A stretch of DNA of 64,000 nucleotides from Xanthobacter agilis (GCF_021730435.1 NZ_JABWGX010000001.1:1-64000); one strand, 5' to 3'. Shown: positions 16,635 through 25,489, counted from the first letter of the stretch. A program made the numbers and translations. The notes: generated by a model not told the origin, from the letters alone.

Positions 16635-17627
16635 TCATGCGCGGCTGGCGCGGAAATACTGGTAGAGCGTGTCGAATACTCCAGCGCCCTTGGTGAGGCG
16701 CTGGGCATCGTCGGGTTCGCTCAAGACGATGCCGGTGATGAGGCTGGCGATGCCGCCGGCTTCCTCGCGGCCGAACTTGCTGTCCTTGAGGTCGATGTCG
16801 TGCACGATCTCACCGACGGCCTGTAGTGCGGGATCAGCAAGGCCGGTGCGGCCGAGCAGCACCTCGAAGCTGCAGCGATCGCCCTCATGGGTGATCTCGC
16901 CCTCGTACATGTCGAAGCGCAGCTCTTCGGGTTTGGGCACATAGCCCTTGCCAGGAACGAAACGGATCTGAGCATCTGGATCGATGAAGCGCCGGATCAG
17001 CCAGCCGCAGGCGATGCGGTCCACATGCACGTCGCGCCGCGTCACCCACACATGCCCCTTGAGGCCGGCGAGAGGATCGAAAATGGCCGGGACGGCGGCA
17101 GGCGGGGATGCCATGGGTGTGTCCTCCGCGGTTCGGGTTTCAAGCTCGGCGATGAGCCCCTCGGCAACCAGCCGCCCCGTGGCGCTGAAGAAATCGAGCG
17201 CGGCGATATCCGTGAGCCGCCGTCGCAGGCGGCCGGTCTGGGTGCGCACCTCGGCGCGCTTCTCGGCCCCAGCGTCCGCATCGAGCGTGGCAGCGATGCC
17301 GCGGGCCTCCTCCGAGATCGCGGTGTAGTCCGTGTCCCGCGCCGCGTCGAACAGGGCCCGCACCTGGGCGTCGGTCAGGCCGTCCACGAGCCTCGCCTCG
17401 CAGACCATCGCCTCACCGCCGCCGGCCGCGATCTCCTTCACGAGCCACTGGAAATCCTCCTGGGTCTCGGCCGAGGCCGGCAGGGCATAGACCGAGCTCT
17501 TTACGGCCACGGCGCCGATGCCTTGCAGCCGCCGCCAGATCTTCACGCGGAAGTAGGCCGGCTTGGTCGGGAGCTGGTGGATCAGCAGCAGCCAAAGCTG
17601 CCCGGAAGTGGCGTCATCGTCGCTCAT
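16635..17627 (-). CDS. chrB: Chromate resistance protein ChrB (chromate-responsive regulator)
   Basis: A 330-residue full-length ChrB. The N-terminal half (WLLLIHQLPTKPAYFRVKIW, VYALPASAETQEDFQWLVKE) is the DNA-binding/regulatory part; the C-terminal half (VDRIACGWLIRRFIDPDAQI, GDRCSFEVLLGRTGL, IVHDIDLKD) is the ChrB domain. In Ochrobactrum, ChrB senses chromate and controls chrA expression. It is divergent from the ChrB-domain gene at 17748, with the shared promoter between them. Together with the chrA gene at 19860 this is a chromate-resistance cluster, though regulator and pump are separated by three genes. Confidence 0.92.
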   Translation of the reverse strand: MSDDDATSGQLWLLLIHQLPTKPAYFRVKIWRRLQGIGAVAVKSSVYALPASAETQEDFQWLVKEIAAGGGEAMVCEARLVDGLTDAQVRALFDAARDTDYTAISEEARGIAATLDADAGAEKRAEVRTQTGRLRRRLTDIAALDFFSATGRLVAEGLIAELETRTAEDTPMASPPAAVPAIFDPLAGLKGHVWVTRRDVHVDRIACGWLIRRFIDPDAQIRFVPGKGYVPKPEELRFDMYEGEITHEGDRCSFEVLLGRTGLADPALQAVGEIVHDIDLKDSKFGREEAGGIASLITGIVLSEPDDAQRLTKGAGVFDTLYQYFRASRA

Positions 17628-17747
17628 GAGAAAACCGTATCACTCCAATATTGAAATGCAACACTTGTATCATTAATTATGCAGGCGTAGCGTCTCCGTG
17701 TGGCCGGTGGTGATCAGAAGCCGCCGCGCCAGGCAAGGAGACGGCTC
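17628..17747. promoter_or_regulatory. Divergent promoter between chrB and the ChrB-domain gene
   Basis: A 120-base space between divergent starts. Its chrB-proximal half is AT-rich in a GC-rich setting and contains GTATCA twice in the same orientation, at 17637-17642 and 17667-17672, 30 bases apart (about three helical turns). These are candidate ChrB binding sites. An AAGGAG ribosome site precedes the ATG at 17748. Confidence 0.45.
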
Positions 17748-18194
17748 ATGAAATGGATCACCCGCGCCCGCCCGGTCATCGACCGCGTCGCCTGCCCCTG
17801 GCTGATCGCGCGCTTCATCGACGCGGCGCCCGAATTCCTGTTCACGCCGCCTGAGGATGTGATCCGCCAGGCCGAGGAGACCGGCGCTACGCCGTTCGAC
17901 GTGCCCGGCGTCGCGTTCGGCCATGCGGGCGACAAGTGCAGCTTCGACGCCTTCGTGACGCACTACGGCCTTCAGAGCGATCCGGCCATCGTCGCCCTCG
18001 CCGACATCGTGCGCGGCGCCGACACCAGCCGGCTGGACCTCACGCCCCAGTCGGCGGGCCTGCTCGCCATCTCCAAGGGGCTGCGTGAGGTGACGCCGGA
18101 CGACCATGACCTCCTGAAGCGCGGCTTCGTCATTTACGACGCGCTCTACGCCTGGGCCGGCGGAAAGAGTGCAACGTATCCGGCTGCGGCCTGA
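17748..18194 (+). CDS. Stand-alone ChrB C-terminal-domain protein
   Basis: A 148-residue protein that corresponds only to the C-terminal ChrB domain: VIDRVACPWLIARFIDAAPE at residues 10-29, GHAGDKCSFDAFVTHYGL near 65 and ADIVRGADTSRLDL near 95. It lacks the N-terminal regulatory half found in the full ChrB at 16635-17627. ATG at 17748 has AAGGAG 8 bases upstream. The exact role of the domain (metal or chromate binding, or chromate-linked chemistry) is not settled. It is followed by an MFS gene, with which it overlaps or is very closely spaced. Confidence 0.88.
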   Translation: MKWITRARPVIDRVACPWLIARFIDAAPEFLFTPPEDVIRQAEETGATPFDVPGVAFGHAGDKCSFDAFVTHYGLQSDPAIVALADIVRGADTSRLDLTPQSAGLLAISKGLREVTPDDHDLLKRGFVIYDALYAWAGGKSATYPAAA

Positions 18195-18210
18195 AGAGGG
18201 AGCGGCTGCC

Positions 18211-19440
18211 GTGTCCCAAGTCCTGAACAGTCCGGCGGCAGAGGGCCGCGGCCTTTTCTCCCCCGTCTCCTCTCTCTATGCGGCGCGGGCCCTTCGGGAT
18301 TTCGGCGACGGCTTCGTCGCCGTGCTGTTGCCGGTCTATCTCTCGGCCCTCGGGCTCGGCGCGTTCGAGATCGGCGTGGTGGCAACCACCGCGCTCCTCG
18401 GCTCGGCGCTGATGACCCTCGCCATCGGCTTCCTTGGCCATCGCATCGACCCGCGCACTCTGCTGATCGCCGCGTCGGGCCTCATGGTGGCGACGGGGCT
18501 CGTCTTCACCCAGTCGGCGAGCTACGGGGCCGTGCTGCTGGTGGCCTTCTGCGGCACCATCAACCCGTCGTCCGGCTCGGTCAGCATCTTCGTGCCCATC
18601 GAGCACGCGACGCTGTCCCATCTGGTGGCCGACAAGGCGCGGACCTCGGCCTTCGCGCACTACAGCCTCGTGGGGGCCCTCGCCGCCGCCGTGGGCGCAC
18701 TGGCGGCCATGAGCCCGGACCTGATGGCCGAGTTCGGCATCTCACGCCTCGGCGCGCTGGAAGCCATGTTCACGCTCTATGCGCTGCTAGGCGTGGCCGG
18801 CGGTCTCTTCTATGCCCGCATCCCGCGTGCCTCCGCCACCGAAGATAAGCCTGCCGCGGCCCTCGGTCCGTCGCGCGGCATCGTCTACCGGCTTGCGGCG
18901 CTGTTCTCCATCGATGCGTTTGCCGGCGGGCTCGCGGTGCAGTCGCTTCTCGCGCTCTGGCTGTTCACGCGCTTCGGCCTGTCGCTCGCCGAAGCCGGCA
19001 CGTTCTTCTTTATCTCCGGCGTGCTGTCCGCCTTCTCCTTCCCGGTCGCGGCGTGGCTCGCGCGACGCATCGGGCTCGTGAACACCATGGTGTTCACCCA
19101 CATTCCCTCCAGCCTCTGCCTGATCGGCGCGGCGGTGGTGCCGAGCCTTGAGGTGGCCCTCGTCCTGCTGCTGGTGCGCTCCGCTCTGTCGCAGATGGAT
19201 GTTCCGACCCGCTCCTCCTATGTGATGGCAGTGGTGACGCCGCCCGAGCGCGCGGCGGCGGCGAGCATCACCTCGGTGCCGCGCAGCCTTGCCGCGGCCT
19301 TGAGCCCGGCCATGGCCGGCGCCCTGTTCGCCGCCGGCCATGAGGCCTGGCCATTCATTCTCTGCGGGGTGCTGAAGATCCTCTATGATTTCGGTCTGCT
19401 CTGGGCCTTCCGGCACATCAGGCCGCCGGAAGAGCGGTGA
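18211..19440 (+). CDS. MFS transporter in the chromate cluster
   Basis: A 409-residue, roughly 12-helix major facilitator. The N-terminal half shows AARALRDFGDGFVAVLLPVY and the loop GFLGHRIDPRTLL; the C-terminal half shows SVPRSLAAALSPAMAGALFA. GTG at 18211 follows GAGGGAG by about 9 bases; ATG at 18169 inside the previous gene is an alternative. MFS genes of this type recur next to chrB-domain genes, so it may help chromate or oxyanion export, but the substrate is unknown. Confidence 0.85.
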   Translation: MSQVLNSPAAEGRGLFSPVSSLYAARALRDFGDGFVAVLLPVYLSALGLGAFEIGVVATTALLGSALMTLAIGFLGHRIDPRTLLIAASGLMVATGLVFTQSASYGAVLLVAFCGTINPSSGSVSIFVPIEHATLSHLVADKARTSAFAHYSLVGALAAAVGALAAMSPDLMAEFGISRLGALEAMFTLYALLGVAGGLFYARIPRASATEDKPAAALGPSRGIVYRLAALFSIDAFAGGLAVQSLLALWLFTRFGLSLAEAGTFFFISGVLSAFSFPVAAWLARRIGLVNTMVFTHIPSSLCLIGAAVVPSLEVALVLLLVRSALSQMDVPTRSSYVMAVVTPPERAAAASITSVPRSLAAALSPAMAGALFAAGHEAWPFILCGVLKILYDFGLLWAFRHIRPPEER

Positions 19441-19489
19441 CCTCTTGGCCAACCCTTCGGCGCGGGTGTTGACCGCTCCGCCCGGATAA

Positions 19490-19518
19490 TCGAATATCGA
19501 TATCGAAATTCGATTTCG
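19490..19518. promoter_or_regulatory. Putative PadR operator
   Basis: Two adjacent palindromes lie directly before the PadR gene: ATATCGATAT at 19494-19503 and ATCGAA-A-TTCGAT at 19502-19514. Together they form an AT-rich island in a GC-rich context, as expected of an autoregulatory site. Confidence 0.5.
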
Positions 19519-19524
19519 TATGAG

Positions 19525-19863
19525 ATGGAAGGGTGGATGGAGCATCAGGAGCTTCTGTCCGGCCTCGTTCGCCTGCACATCCTCCATCATGCGGTGGAAG
19601 GCGAGGTCTATGGCCAGTGGATGATCGAGGAACTCGCCCGCCACGGCTACCGGCTGAGCCCGGGGACCCTTTACCCGATGCTCCATGCCATGGAGCGCAA
19701 AGGCTATCTCGCCGTGCGGGAAGAGCGCCACGGACGTGCCCTCCGCCGGCTCTATTGCGCGACGCCGCTCGGCCGCAAGGCCCTGGAGACGGCGCGGCAG
19801 AAGGTGAGCGAGCTCTTCAAAGAAATGCGGCCCAGCCCACCAGCGGGGACCACGAAGCCATGA
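19525..19863 (+). CDS. PadR-family transcriptional regulator
   Basis: A 112-residue PadR winged-helix protein: LSGLVRLHILHHAVEGEVYG, then the recognition region LARHGYRLSPGTLYPMLHAME and wing GYLAVREERHGRALRRLYCA. The start may be ATG 19525 or, better matching the family, ATG 19537 (MEHQELL). The stop overlaps chrA by ATGA, so the two are coupled and PadR probably controls chrA together with ChrB. The inverted repeats immediately upstream suggest autorepression. Ligand unknown. Confidence 0.9.
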   Translation: MEGWMEHQELLSGLVRLHILHHAVEGEVYGQWMIEELARHGYRLSPGTLYPMLHAMERKGYLAVREERHGRALRRLYCATPLGRKALETARQKVSELFKEMRPSPPAGTTKP

Positions 19864-21155
19864 GCCAGGAAACCTGGGCCGGGAAGCATGAGCGGGGAAA
19901 CATGAGCCGGGACGACGTCGCCGATGCCGCCATTCCTGCAACTCCGACGCGGGGCACGCCGCTCGAGGTTCTCGTCGCCTTCCTGAAGCTTGGATTCACC
20001 TGCTTCGGGGGGCCGATCGCCCATCTCGGCTATTTCCGGGATGAGCTGGTGCTGCGCCGCCGCTGGCTCGATGACGAGGCCTATGCCGATCTCGTGGCCC
20101 TGTGCCAGTTCCTGCCTGGCCCCGCCTCCAGCCAGCTGGGCTTCGCGCTGGGACTGATCCGCGGCGGCGGGTTCCTTGGCGGCATCGCCGCATGGGCTGG
20201 CTTCACCCTTCCATCGGCCATCGCGCTCGTGGCGGTCGCGCTGGGCGCCGCCGTCCTCGCAGGGCCCGCGGCCGAAGGCATTCTGCACGGGTTGAAGCTC
20301 GTCGCCGTCGCCGTGGTGGCCCAGGCGGTCTGGGGCATGGTGCGCACGCTCACCCCCGATCGGCCACGGGCCGGCATCGCCCTCGCATCGGTCGCCCTGG
20401 TGGTGTTTGCCGGCGGCGCCTTCGGACAGATCGCGGCTATTGCCGCGGGGGCGCTGGCGGGCCTGGTGCTGTGCCGCGACCAGAGCGCAGGGGGACGTGG
20501 CGCGCAGATCCCGTTCCACGCCCCGCCGGTGCCCCTGTCCCGCCGGACGGGGGTGCTGCTACTCGCCGCCTTCGCGGCGCTGCTGGTGGTGCCGCCGATC
20601 CTGGCGCCGGCGACCGGATTCCAGGGGCTGGCCCTCTTCGACGCCTTCTACCGCTCGGGCGCCCTGGTGTTCGGCGGCGGCCACGTGGTTCTGCCGCTGC
20701 TGCAGGCCGAGGTGGTGGCGCCGGGCTGGGTCTCGCCCGACGACTTCCTCGCCGGCTACGGCCTCGTCCAGGCGGTGCCGGGTCCGCTCTTCACCTTCGC
20801 GGCATGGCTCGGCGCCGTGATGCGGCCGGAACCGAACGGCATCGCCGGCGCCGCCATCGCCCTCGTGGCGGTGTTCCTGCCGGGCACCCTGCTGGTGACG
20901 GGCATGCTGCCGTTCTGGGACACGCTGCGGCGCAAGACCCTGGCCCAGGCCGCCATGCGCGGCGCGAACGCGGCGGTCGTTGGCATCCTCGGGGCCGCGC
21001 TCTACAGCCCCGTCTTCACCGGCGCGGTGTTCGATGCCCCGGATTTCGTGGTGGCGCTGGCGGGCTTCCTGCTGCTCACCGTGTGGCGCGTCCCGCCGCT
21101 CGTCGTGGTGCTTCTGCTCGCCGCGGCCGGAGGCCTGCGGCATACCTTGACCTGA
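19860..21155 (+). CDS. chrA: Chromate efflux transporter ChrA
   Basis: A 431-residue long-chain ChrA with two homologous halves. Half 1: FLKLGFTCFGGPIAHLGYFR and the motif CQFLPGPASSQLGFALGL. Half 2: FYRSGALVFGGGHVVLPLLQ and GLVQAVPGPLFTFAAWLGAV. The FGGP and FGGGH plus PGP motifs are the ChrA signature. The family exports chromate across the inner membrane using proton motive force. The start ATG at 19860 overlaps the padR stop. The N-terminal 35 residues (repeated Met starts) are not conserved in character; ATG at 19902 is an alternative start. Confidence 0.93.
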   Translation: MSQETWAGKHERGNMSRDDVADAAIPATPTRGTPLEVLVAFLKLGFTCFGGPIAHLGYFRDELVLRRRWLDDEAYADLVALCQFLPGPASSQLGFALGLIRGGGFLGGIAAWAGFTLPSAIALVAVALGAAVLAGPAAEGILHGLKLVAVAVVAQAVWGMVRTLTPDRPRAGIALASVALVVFAGGAFGQIAAIAAGALAGLVLCRDQSAGGRGAQIPFHAPPVPLSRRTGVLLLAAFAALLVVPPILAPATGFQGLALFDAFYRSGALVFGGGHVVLPLLQAEVVAPGWVSPDDFLAGYGLVQAVPGPLFTFAAWLGAVMRPEPNGIAGAAIALVAVFLPGTLLVTGMLPFWDTLRRKTLAQAAMRGANAAVVGILGAALYSPVFTGAVFDAPDFVVALAGFLLLTVWRVPPLVVVLLLAAAGGLRHTLT

Positions 21156-21175
21156 CGCCGATCCGGGGGATGTCC

Positions 21176-21985
21176 ATGTCACAGGATCCGGTCATCGCGC
21201 CTTCGGCCCTGGCGTTTCTCGGCGCCTTCCATCTCCTCGACGTCCGTTCCCCGGACGCGTTTGAAAAGGGCCATGCGCCGGGCGCCGTCCGCGTGCCCAT
21301 CGCGGCGTGGGAGGCGGCGGCACGGGCCGCCGAGACCACCCTCGATACGTCCACCTATTGGGAAGGCGCCATCCGCGGGCTCGGTCTCGATCCGGCGGCT
21401 CCGGTGGTGGTGAGCGATGACGGCCGGATGACGGACGCGGCCCGTGTCTGGTTCATCCTGCAATATTTCGGGGTAAAGACCCTGGTCCTGAACGGTGGCT
21501 GGCCGACCCTGTCCGGGTTTCCGGATCGCGTCGCCGGCATTCGCCCGGCGGTCCCCACCGCGGCGTTCCGGGCCCATCCCGGCACCGGACCGGTCGGACT
21601 CGTCGACCGCACCGAATTGAGGGGCGGGCTGGGCAGGGCCCACATTCTCGATGCCCGGACCTCGGCGGAATTCATCGGCGAGGACCTGCGCCGCAACGCG
21701 CGGGGCGGACATCTGCCCGGTGCCCGGCTTCTGCCGCATGCCGACCTCGTCGGTTCGGGCGGTCTGAAGCCGGCCGGCGACCTGCACGCGCTGCTGTCCG
21801 CTGCCGGGTTCGGCCCCGGCGACCACATCGTCACCCATTGCGATGGCGGCGGGCGCGCGGCCCTTGCGGCTCTCGCCGCCTTGCGGGCGGGCTATGACGA
21901 CGTCCAGGTCTACTATTTGAGCTTTGCCGACTGGGCGAAGGACGAGAGTTGCCCGATCGTGCGGGACGAACAAGGACCCGCCTGA
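21176..21985 (+). CDS. Sulfurtransferase with two rhodanese domains
   Basis: A 269-residue protein with tandem rhodanese domains. Domain 1 (residues 1-120; FHLLDVRSPDAFEKGHAPGA) has Asp in place of the catalytic Cys (VVSDDGRMTDAARV) and is the usual inactive half. Domain 2 (130-265) holds the active loop HCDGGGRA with Cys near residue 220. Such enzymes move sulfane sulfur from thiosulfate or 3-mercaptopyruvate to thiophilic acceptors. ATG at 21176 has GGGGG 6 bases upstream; ATG at 21170 is an alternative. It follows chrA by 20 bases and may belong to the same operon, perhaps in thiol or oxidative repair after chromate reduction (inference). Confidence 0.88.
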   Translation: MSQDPVIAPSALAFLGAFHLLDVRSPDAFEKGHAPGAVRVPIAAWEAAARAAETTLDTSTYWEGAIRGLGLDPAAPVVVSDDGRMTDAARVWFILQYFGVKTLVLNGGWPTLSGFPDRVAGIRPAVPTAAFRAHPGTGPVGLVDRTELRGGLGRAHILDARTSAEFIGEDLRRNARGGHLPGARLLPHADLVGSGGLKPAGDLHALLSAAGFGPGDHIVTHCDGGGRAALAALAALRAGYDDVQVYYLSFADWAKDESCPIVRDEQGPA

Positions 21986-22103
21986 TAGTGGTTCAGGGAA
22001 AACCAATGCGCGCACAGGTGACCTCGTCGGCGCGCACATTGATCCTGCTCAAGGCGGTCCTTTCATGCGCACCTACGATGAGGCATAGTTCGCCGGTGAG
22101 GCG

Positions 22104-22499
22104 ATGGGGCATATGATTAGGCTCAGATCCGCAGCGGGGTGGGTGAAAGTGCTGCCAGCGATCCTGGTGGCAATGGCCATGCTGTTCGGACCCATCGCCA
22201 GCGCCTATTCCGCGCCATGCCACGACGACGGGGACCCGGCATACGCCGCTGCGGCGGATCATCCGCATCAGGTCGCCTCGCCCGATCCCGCGGATCATCA
22301 TCCGGACGAGCCGACCCAAACCGCTGACCACGGAAAATGCTGCAGCGTCTCCTGCAGCGTCTATGTGCCCGTGGCAAACGGCGTGGACCTCCACGTTCTG
22401 GATCTGGTCTTTGTGCGACAGCCCTTTGATCTCGCCAACCAGGCCGGGGACGGCCTGGCGGTCTTGCCCGGCCTCGATCCCCCTCGTTTCCAGAGCTGA
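22104..22499 (+). CDS. Exported Cys/His-rich small protein
   Basis: A 131-residue protein with a signal peptide (KVLPAILVAMAMLFGPIASA, cleavage near residue 35), a His/Asp-rich stretch (PHQVASPDPADHHPDEP) and a motif GKCCSVSCSV near residue 78. The paired Cys resemble DUF2946-like proteins around copper genes (compare 4691-5074). A metal-binding periplasmic role is likely but unproven. ATG at 22113 is an alternative start. Confidence 0.6.
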   Translation: MGHMIRLRSAAGWVKVLPAILVAMAMLFGPIASAYSAPCHDDGDPAYAAAADHPHQVASPDPADHHPDEPTQTADHGKCCSVSCSVYVPVANGVDLHVLDLVFVRQPFDLANQAGDGLAVLPGLDPPRFQS

Positions 22500-22636
22500 T
22501 AGCGGTCTCAACGCATTCCAGGCGTGAGGCGGACGCGCGAAGCGGCACCCGTTGAGGGTTCCGACGCGTCGACGCGCCGGAAGATGCCCCGACATCAGCG
22601 TCGGCCTTGTGCCGATGGGGAAACAAGGACCTTTCC

Positions 22637-24535
22637 ATGCACGGTCGCGACACGCTTGCCGAGCCTATGGCCGGCACGGCTGCACCTGGGCAATCCGGAC
22701 TGACTGGCACCGGAGCCCGGCAGCAAACCCGCGATGCCCAGGGGGGCGCCTTCTCCAGCGATCCCGGAACGTTCGCTCGCGATTTTCTGTCTTATGGCAG
22801 AGACGCGGCCGAGCGCTGGATCCTGTTCTGGGACACGCTGCGCCAGCGGGCTGACAACATGCTGGCGCACGAGCGCGCCGGAAAGCCGCCGCTGCTCGAC
22901 TTCGACTACGAGGTCGTGCTCGATGCCCGCCGGTTCGAGCATCCGACAAACTATGCGCTCCTGCGCGTGACCCGCGTCGGGGACGAATGTTTGGAAGACT
23001 GCCTGGACGCGGCCAAGCCACCCGTGGTGATCCTCGACCCGCGCGCCGGCCACGGCCCCGGCATCGGCGGCTTCAAGCAGGAATCCGAGGTCGGCATCGC
23101 CCTGCACCAAGGTCACCCGGTCTATTTCGTCACCTTCTCTCCCGAGCCTGCCGCAGGGCAGACGCTCGCCGACGTGCTTCACGCGCTGCGGCGGTTCGTC
23201 GAGGAGGTGTCACGCCGGCATTCCGGCGCCGCGCCGGTGCTCTATGGAAACTGCCAGGCCGGCTGGGCGGTGACGCTGCTCGCCGCAGACTGCGCCGGGC
23301 TGACAGGTCCCGTCGTCCTCAACGGGACCCCTTTGTCCTACTGGGCCGGCGAGAGCGGCATCAACCCCATGCGCATCGCCGCCGGCTTCGAGGGCGGGGC
23401 CTGGCTGACGCACCTTGTCTCCGACCTCGGCGACGGCCGTTTCGACGGCGCCTTCCTGGTGCAGAACTTCGAGGGGCTGAAGCCCGAGGCCGTGTGGGAG
23501 AAGTACGCGAACCTCTATGCCCACATGGATACGGAGCGGGAGCGGTTCCTCGCCTTCGAGCGCTGGTGGGGCGGCTACTACTTCCTGAGCCGGGAGGAGA
23601 TCCTCGCCATCGTGGAGAATTTCTTCGTCGGCAACCGGCTGGAGCAGGGCCGCGTCCAGATCTGCGAAGGGTGCCATGCGGACCTCAGGCGCATCCGAAA
23701 TCCGCTCGTGATCTTCGCCTCCTACGGCGACAACATCACGCCGCCCCATCAGGCGCTCGGCTGGATACCGGCCGTGTACAAGGATACGGACGACCTGAAG
23801 GCGGCGGGCCAGCGCATCGTTTATCTCATCAACCGCCATGTGGGTCACCTCGGCATCTTCGTTTCCGCAAAGGTTGCGCGGCTGGAGCATCGGGCCATCC
23901 TCGAGAGCCTGCCGCGGATCGAGACGCTCCCGCCCGGCCTCTACGAGATGAAGATCGACAATCCGTCCGGCGATCCCGATTGCCGTGAGGGCGCCTATCA
24001 GGTCCTCTTCGAGGCGCGCGAGGTGTCAGACATCCGCTTCGCCCGGCAGGACCCTGCCTTCGAGCGCGTGCGCGACCTGTCGGAGCGCAACGAAGCCTTC
24101 TACCGCACGTTCGTCAGCCCCTGGGTACGGGCGCTGACGACGCCCTGGTCGGCGGCGATGCTTGAGACGCTGCACCCCATGCGCACCAGCCGCTACCTGT
24201 TGTCGGAAGGCTTTATGCCCTGGATGCGCGGTGTCCGATGGCTCGCGGAGCAGGTCGCCGCCGACCGGCATCTGGCCGCAGCGGACAACCCCTTCAAGGT
24301 CGAGGAGGAGCACGTCGTCTCGCGCGTCGCCAAGGGGATCGAGCAGGGGCGGCGCCTGCGGGACGCCCTGTGGGAGCGCCTCTTCGACAGCCTCTATGGC
24401 GGCGCAGGCAATGCCCGCCCCGTCGTGCCGGAACACCGGGGCGCGATCGATGAAGCACTGCCGCAAGACACACGGAGCGGTTTGGATTTCCAGGCGGCCG
24501 GCATCAGCCGGGCCGCACCGATAGGAGGGAACTGA
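22637..24535 (+). CDS. DUF3141 alpha/beta-hydrolase-fold protein
   Basis: A 632-residue protein of the DUF3141 family, related in fold to PHB synthases. Nucleophile elbow-like GNCQAGW near residue 205 with Cys as probable nucleophile; FDYEVVLDARRFEHPTNYAL near 95, PVVILDPRAGHGPGIGG near 137 and the late HVGHLGIFVS near 405 that may supply the His. Its true reaction is not established; some relatives are annotated as poly(3-hydroxyalkanoate) synthetases. ATG at 22637 follows AAGGA by 7 bases and is preferred over ATG 22607. It starts the run that leads into the copper genes. Confidence 0.85.
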   Translation: MHGRDTLAEPMAGTAAPGQSGLTGTGARQQTRDAQGGAFSSDPGTFARDFLSYGRDAAERWILFWDTLRQRADNMLAHERAGKPPLLDFDYEVVLDARRFEHPTNYALLRVTRVGDECLEDCLDAAKPPVVILDPRAGHGPGIGGFKQESEVGIALHQGHPVYFVTFSPEPAAGQTLADVLHALRRFVEEVSRRHSGAAPVLYGNCQAGWAVTLLAADCAGLTGPVVLNGTPLSYWAGESGINPMRIAAGFEGGAWLTHLVSDLGDGRFDGAFLVQNFEGLKPEAVWEKYANLYAHMDTERERFLAFERWWGGYYFLSREEILAIVENFFVGNRLEQGRVQICEGCHADLRRIRNPLVIFASYGDNITPPHQALGWIPAVYKDTDDLKAAGQRIVYLINRHVGHLGIFVSAKVARLEHRAILESLPRIETLPPGLYEMKIDNPSGDPDCREGAYQVLFEAREVSDIRFARQDPAFERVRDLSERNEAFYRTFVSPWVRALTTPWSAAMLETLHPMRTSRYLLSEGFMPWMRGVRWLAEQVAADRHLAAADNPFKVEEEHVVSRVAKGIEQGRRLRDALWERLFDSLYGGAGNARPVVPEHRGAIDEALPQDTRSGLDFQAAGISRAAPIGGN

Positions 24536-24537
24536 CC

Positions 24538-25128
24538 ATGACGACGTTTCGCAATCTGATGCTCGCCGGCGCGCTGCTGCTCGCCACGCCAGGCTTCGCC
24601 GAGGACGCGCACCATCCGCCGGAGGCCCAGCCTGCTGCGCCCCAGGCTGCCGCGCCAGCTCCACAACCCTCTCAGGCTGCACCGATGCCCGGTGGTCCCC
24701 AAGGCATGATGGGGCCGGGCATGATGGGCCAGGGTGGCATGGGCATGATGGGCGGCGGAAACGCAGGGGCCGGCATGGGGATGAGCCAGATGATGGACCC
24801 CGGCCGCATCGCAGGGCGCATCGCCTTCCTGAAGGCCGAACTGAAGATCACTGACGCCCAGCAGCCCCTATGGAATGCGTTCGTCGAGGCGCTCAAGGCC
24901 AACCGCGCGATGATGGGCGACATGCAGGAGATGATGATGGCTGCGCAGGGGGGCGCCGCCCCGACCCTCATCCAGCGGATTGAGGGCCATGAGCGCATGC
25001 TCGCCACCCGTCTCGAAGCGGTGCGCCGCCTCAAGACTGCGCTCGGGCCGCTCTACGCGTCGTTCGACGAAGCGCAAAAGCGCACGGCGGACCAGCTCAT
25101 GATGCCGGGTGGAATGGGCCCCATGTGA
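24538..25128 (+). CDS. Met-rich periplasmic LTXXQ/Spy-like protein
   Basis: A 196-residue exported protein with signal peptide (LAGALLLATPGFAEDA). Residues 30-60 are Pro/Ala/Gln-rich, followed by a methionine-rich block of GMMGPGMM-type repeats (residues 52-85). The C-terminal half is helical with the LKITDAQQPLWNAF segment typical of LTXXQ (Spy/CpxP) proteins. Met clusters suggest Cu(I) binding. It lies 2 bases after the DUF3141 gene and upstream of DUF2933, ICMT-like and copper ATPase genes, so it is probably a periplasmic copper buffer or chaperone (inference). Confidence 0.8.
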   Translation: MTTFRNLMLAGALLLATPGFAEDAHHPPEAQPAAPQAAAPAPQPSQAAPMPGGPQGMMGPGMMGQGGMGMMGGGNAGAGMGMSQMMDPGRIAGRIAFLKAELKITDAQQPLWNAFVEALKANRAMMGDMQEMMMAAQGGAAPTLIQRIEGHERMLATRLEAVRRLKTALGPLYASFDEAQKRTADQLMMPGGMGPM

Positions 25129-25195
25129 GCGTCGAACCTCGCTGGCAGGTCGGCGATCGCGGCCGGCCTGCTCGGATCAGGTGGAGGAGGACCAA

Positions 25196-25489
25196 ATGTC
25201 CTGGCATGACGACACCGGCCATATGCCGCGGCCCGGCAACGACACCGGCACGCGCGCCCCGCACCGAAGCTTCTGGCGCTCACCCGGCGGCATCGTCGCC
25301 ATCGGCTTTCTTCTCGCGGTGGCCTTTCTTTTGTTCTCGGAGCACCGCGCCCATGCGCTGGGGTATCTGCCCTTCCTCCTGCTGCTCGCCTGCCCGCTGA
25401 TGCACATGTTCATGCATCACGGCCACGGCCATCATGCGGGACACCAACCAGGCGAACGGACGCCGGGCCCCGATGGGGGTAACCGATGA
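25196..25489 (+). CDS. DUF2933 small membrane protein
   Basis: A 97-residue protein with helices GGIVAIGFLLAVAFLLFS and ALGYLPFLLLLACPLMHMFM, followed by HHGHGHHAGH, the DUF2933 layout (two helices, C-terminal MHMFMHHGHGHH). These proteins are common in copper and heavy-metal clusters and the His-rich tail probably binds metal; function unproven. ATG at 25196 has GGAGGAGG upstream. It overlaps the next gene by ATGA. Confidence 0.85.
   Translation: MSWHDDTGHMPRPGNDTGTRAPHRSFWRSPGGIVAIGFLLAVAFLLFSEHRAHALGYLPFLLLLACPLMHMFMHHGHGHHAGHQPGERTPGPDGGNR

Noticed and set aside
24686-24790. Tandem DNA repeat
   Set aside because: The repetition (GGCATGATGGG-like) reflects Met/Gly-rich coding of the LTXXQ protein.
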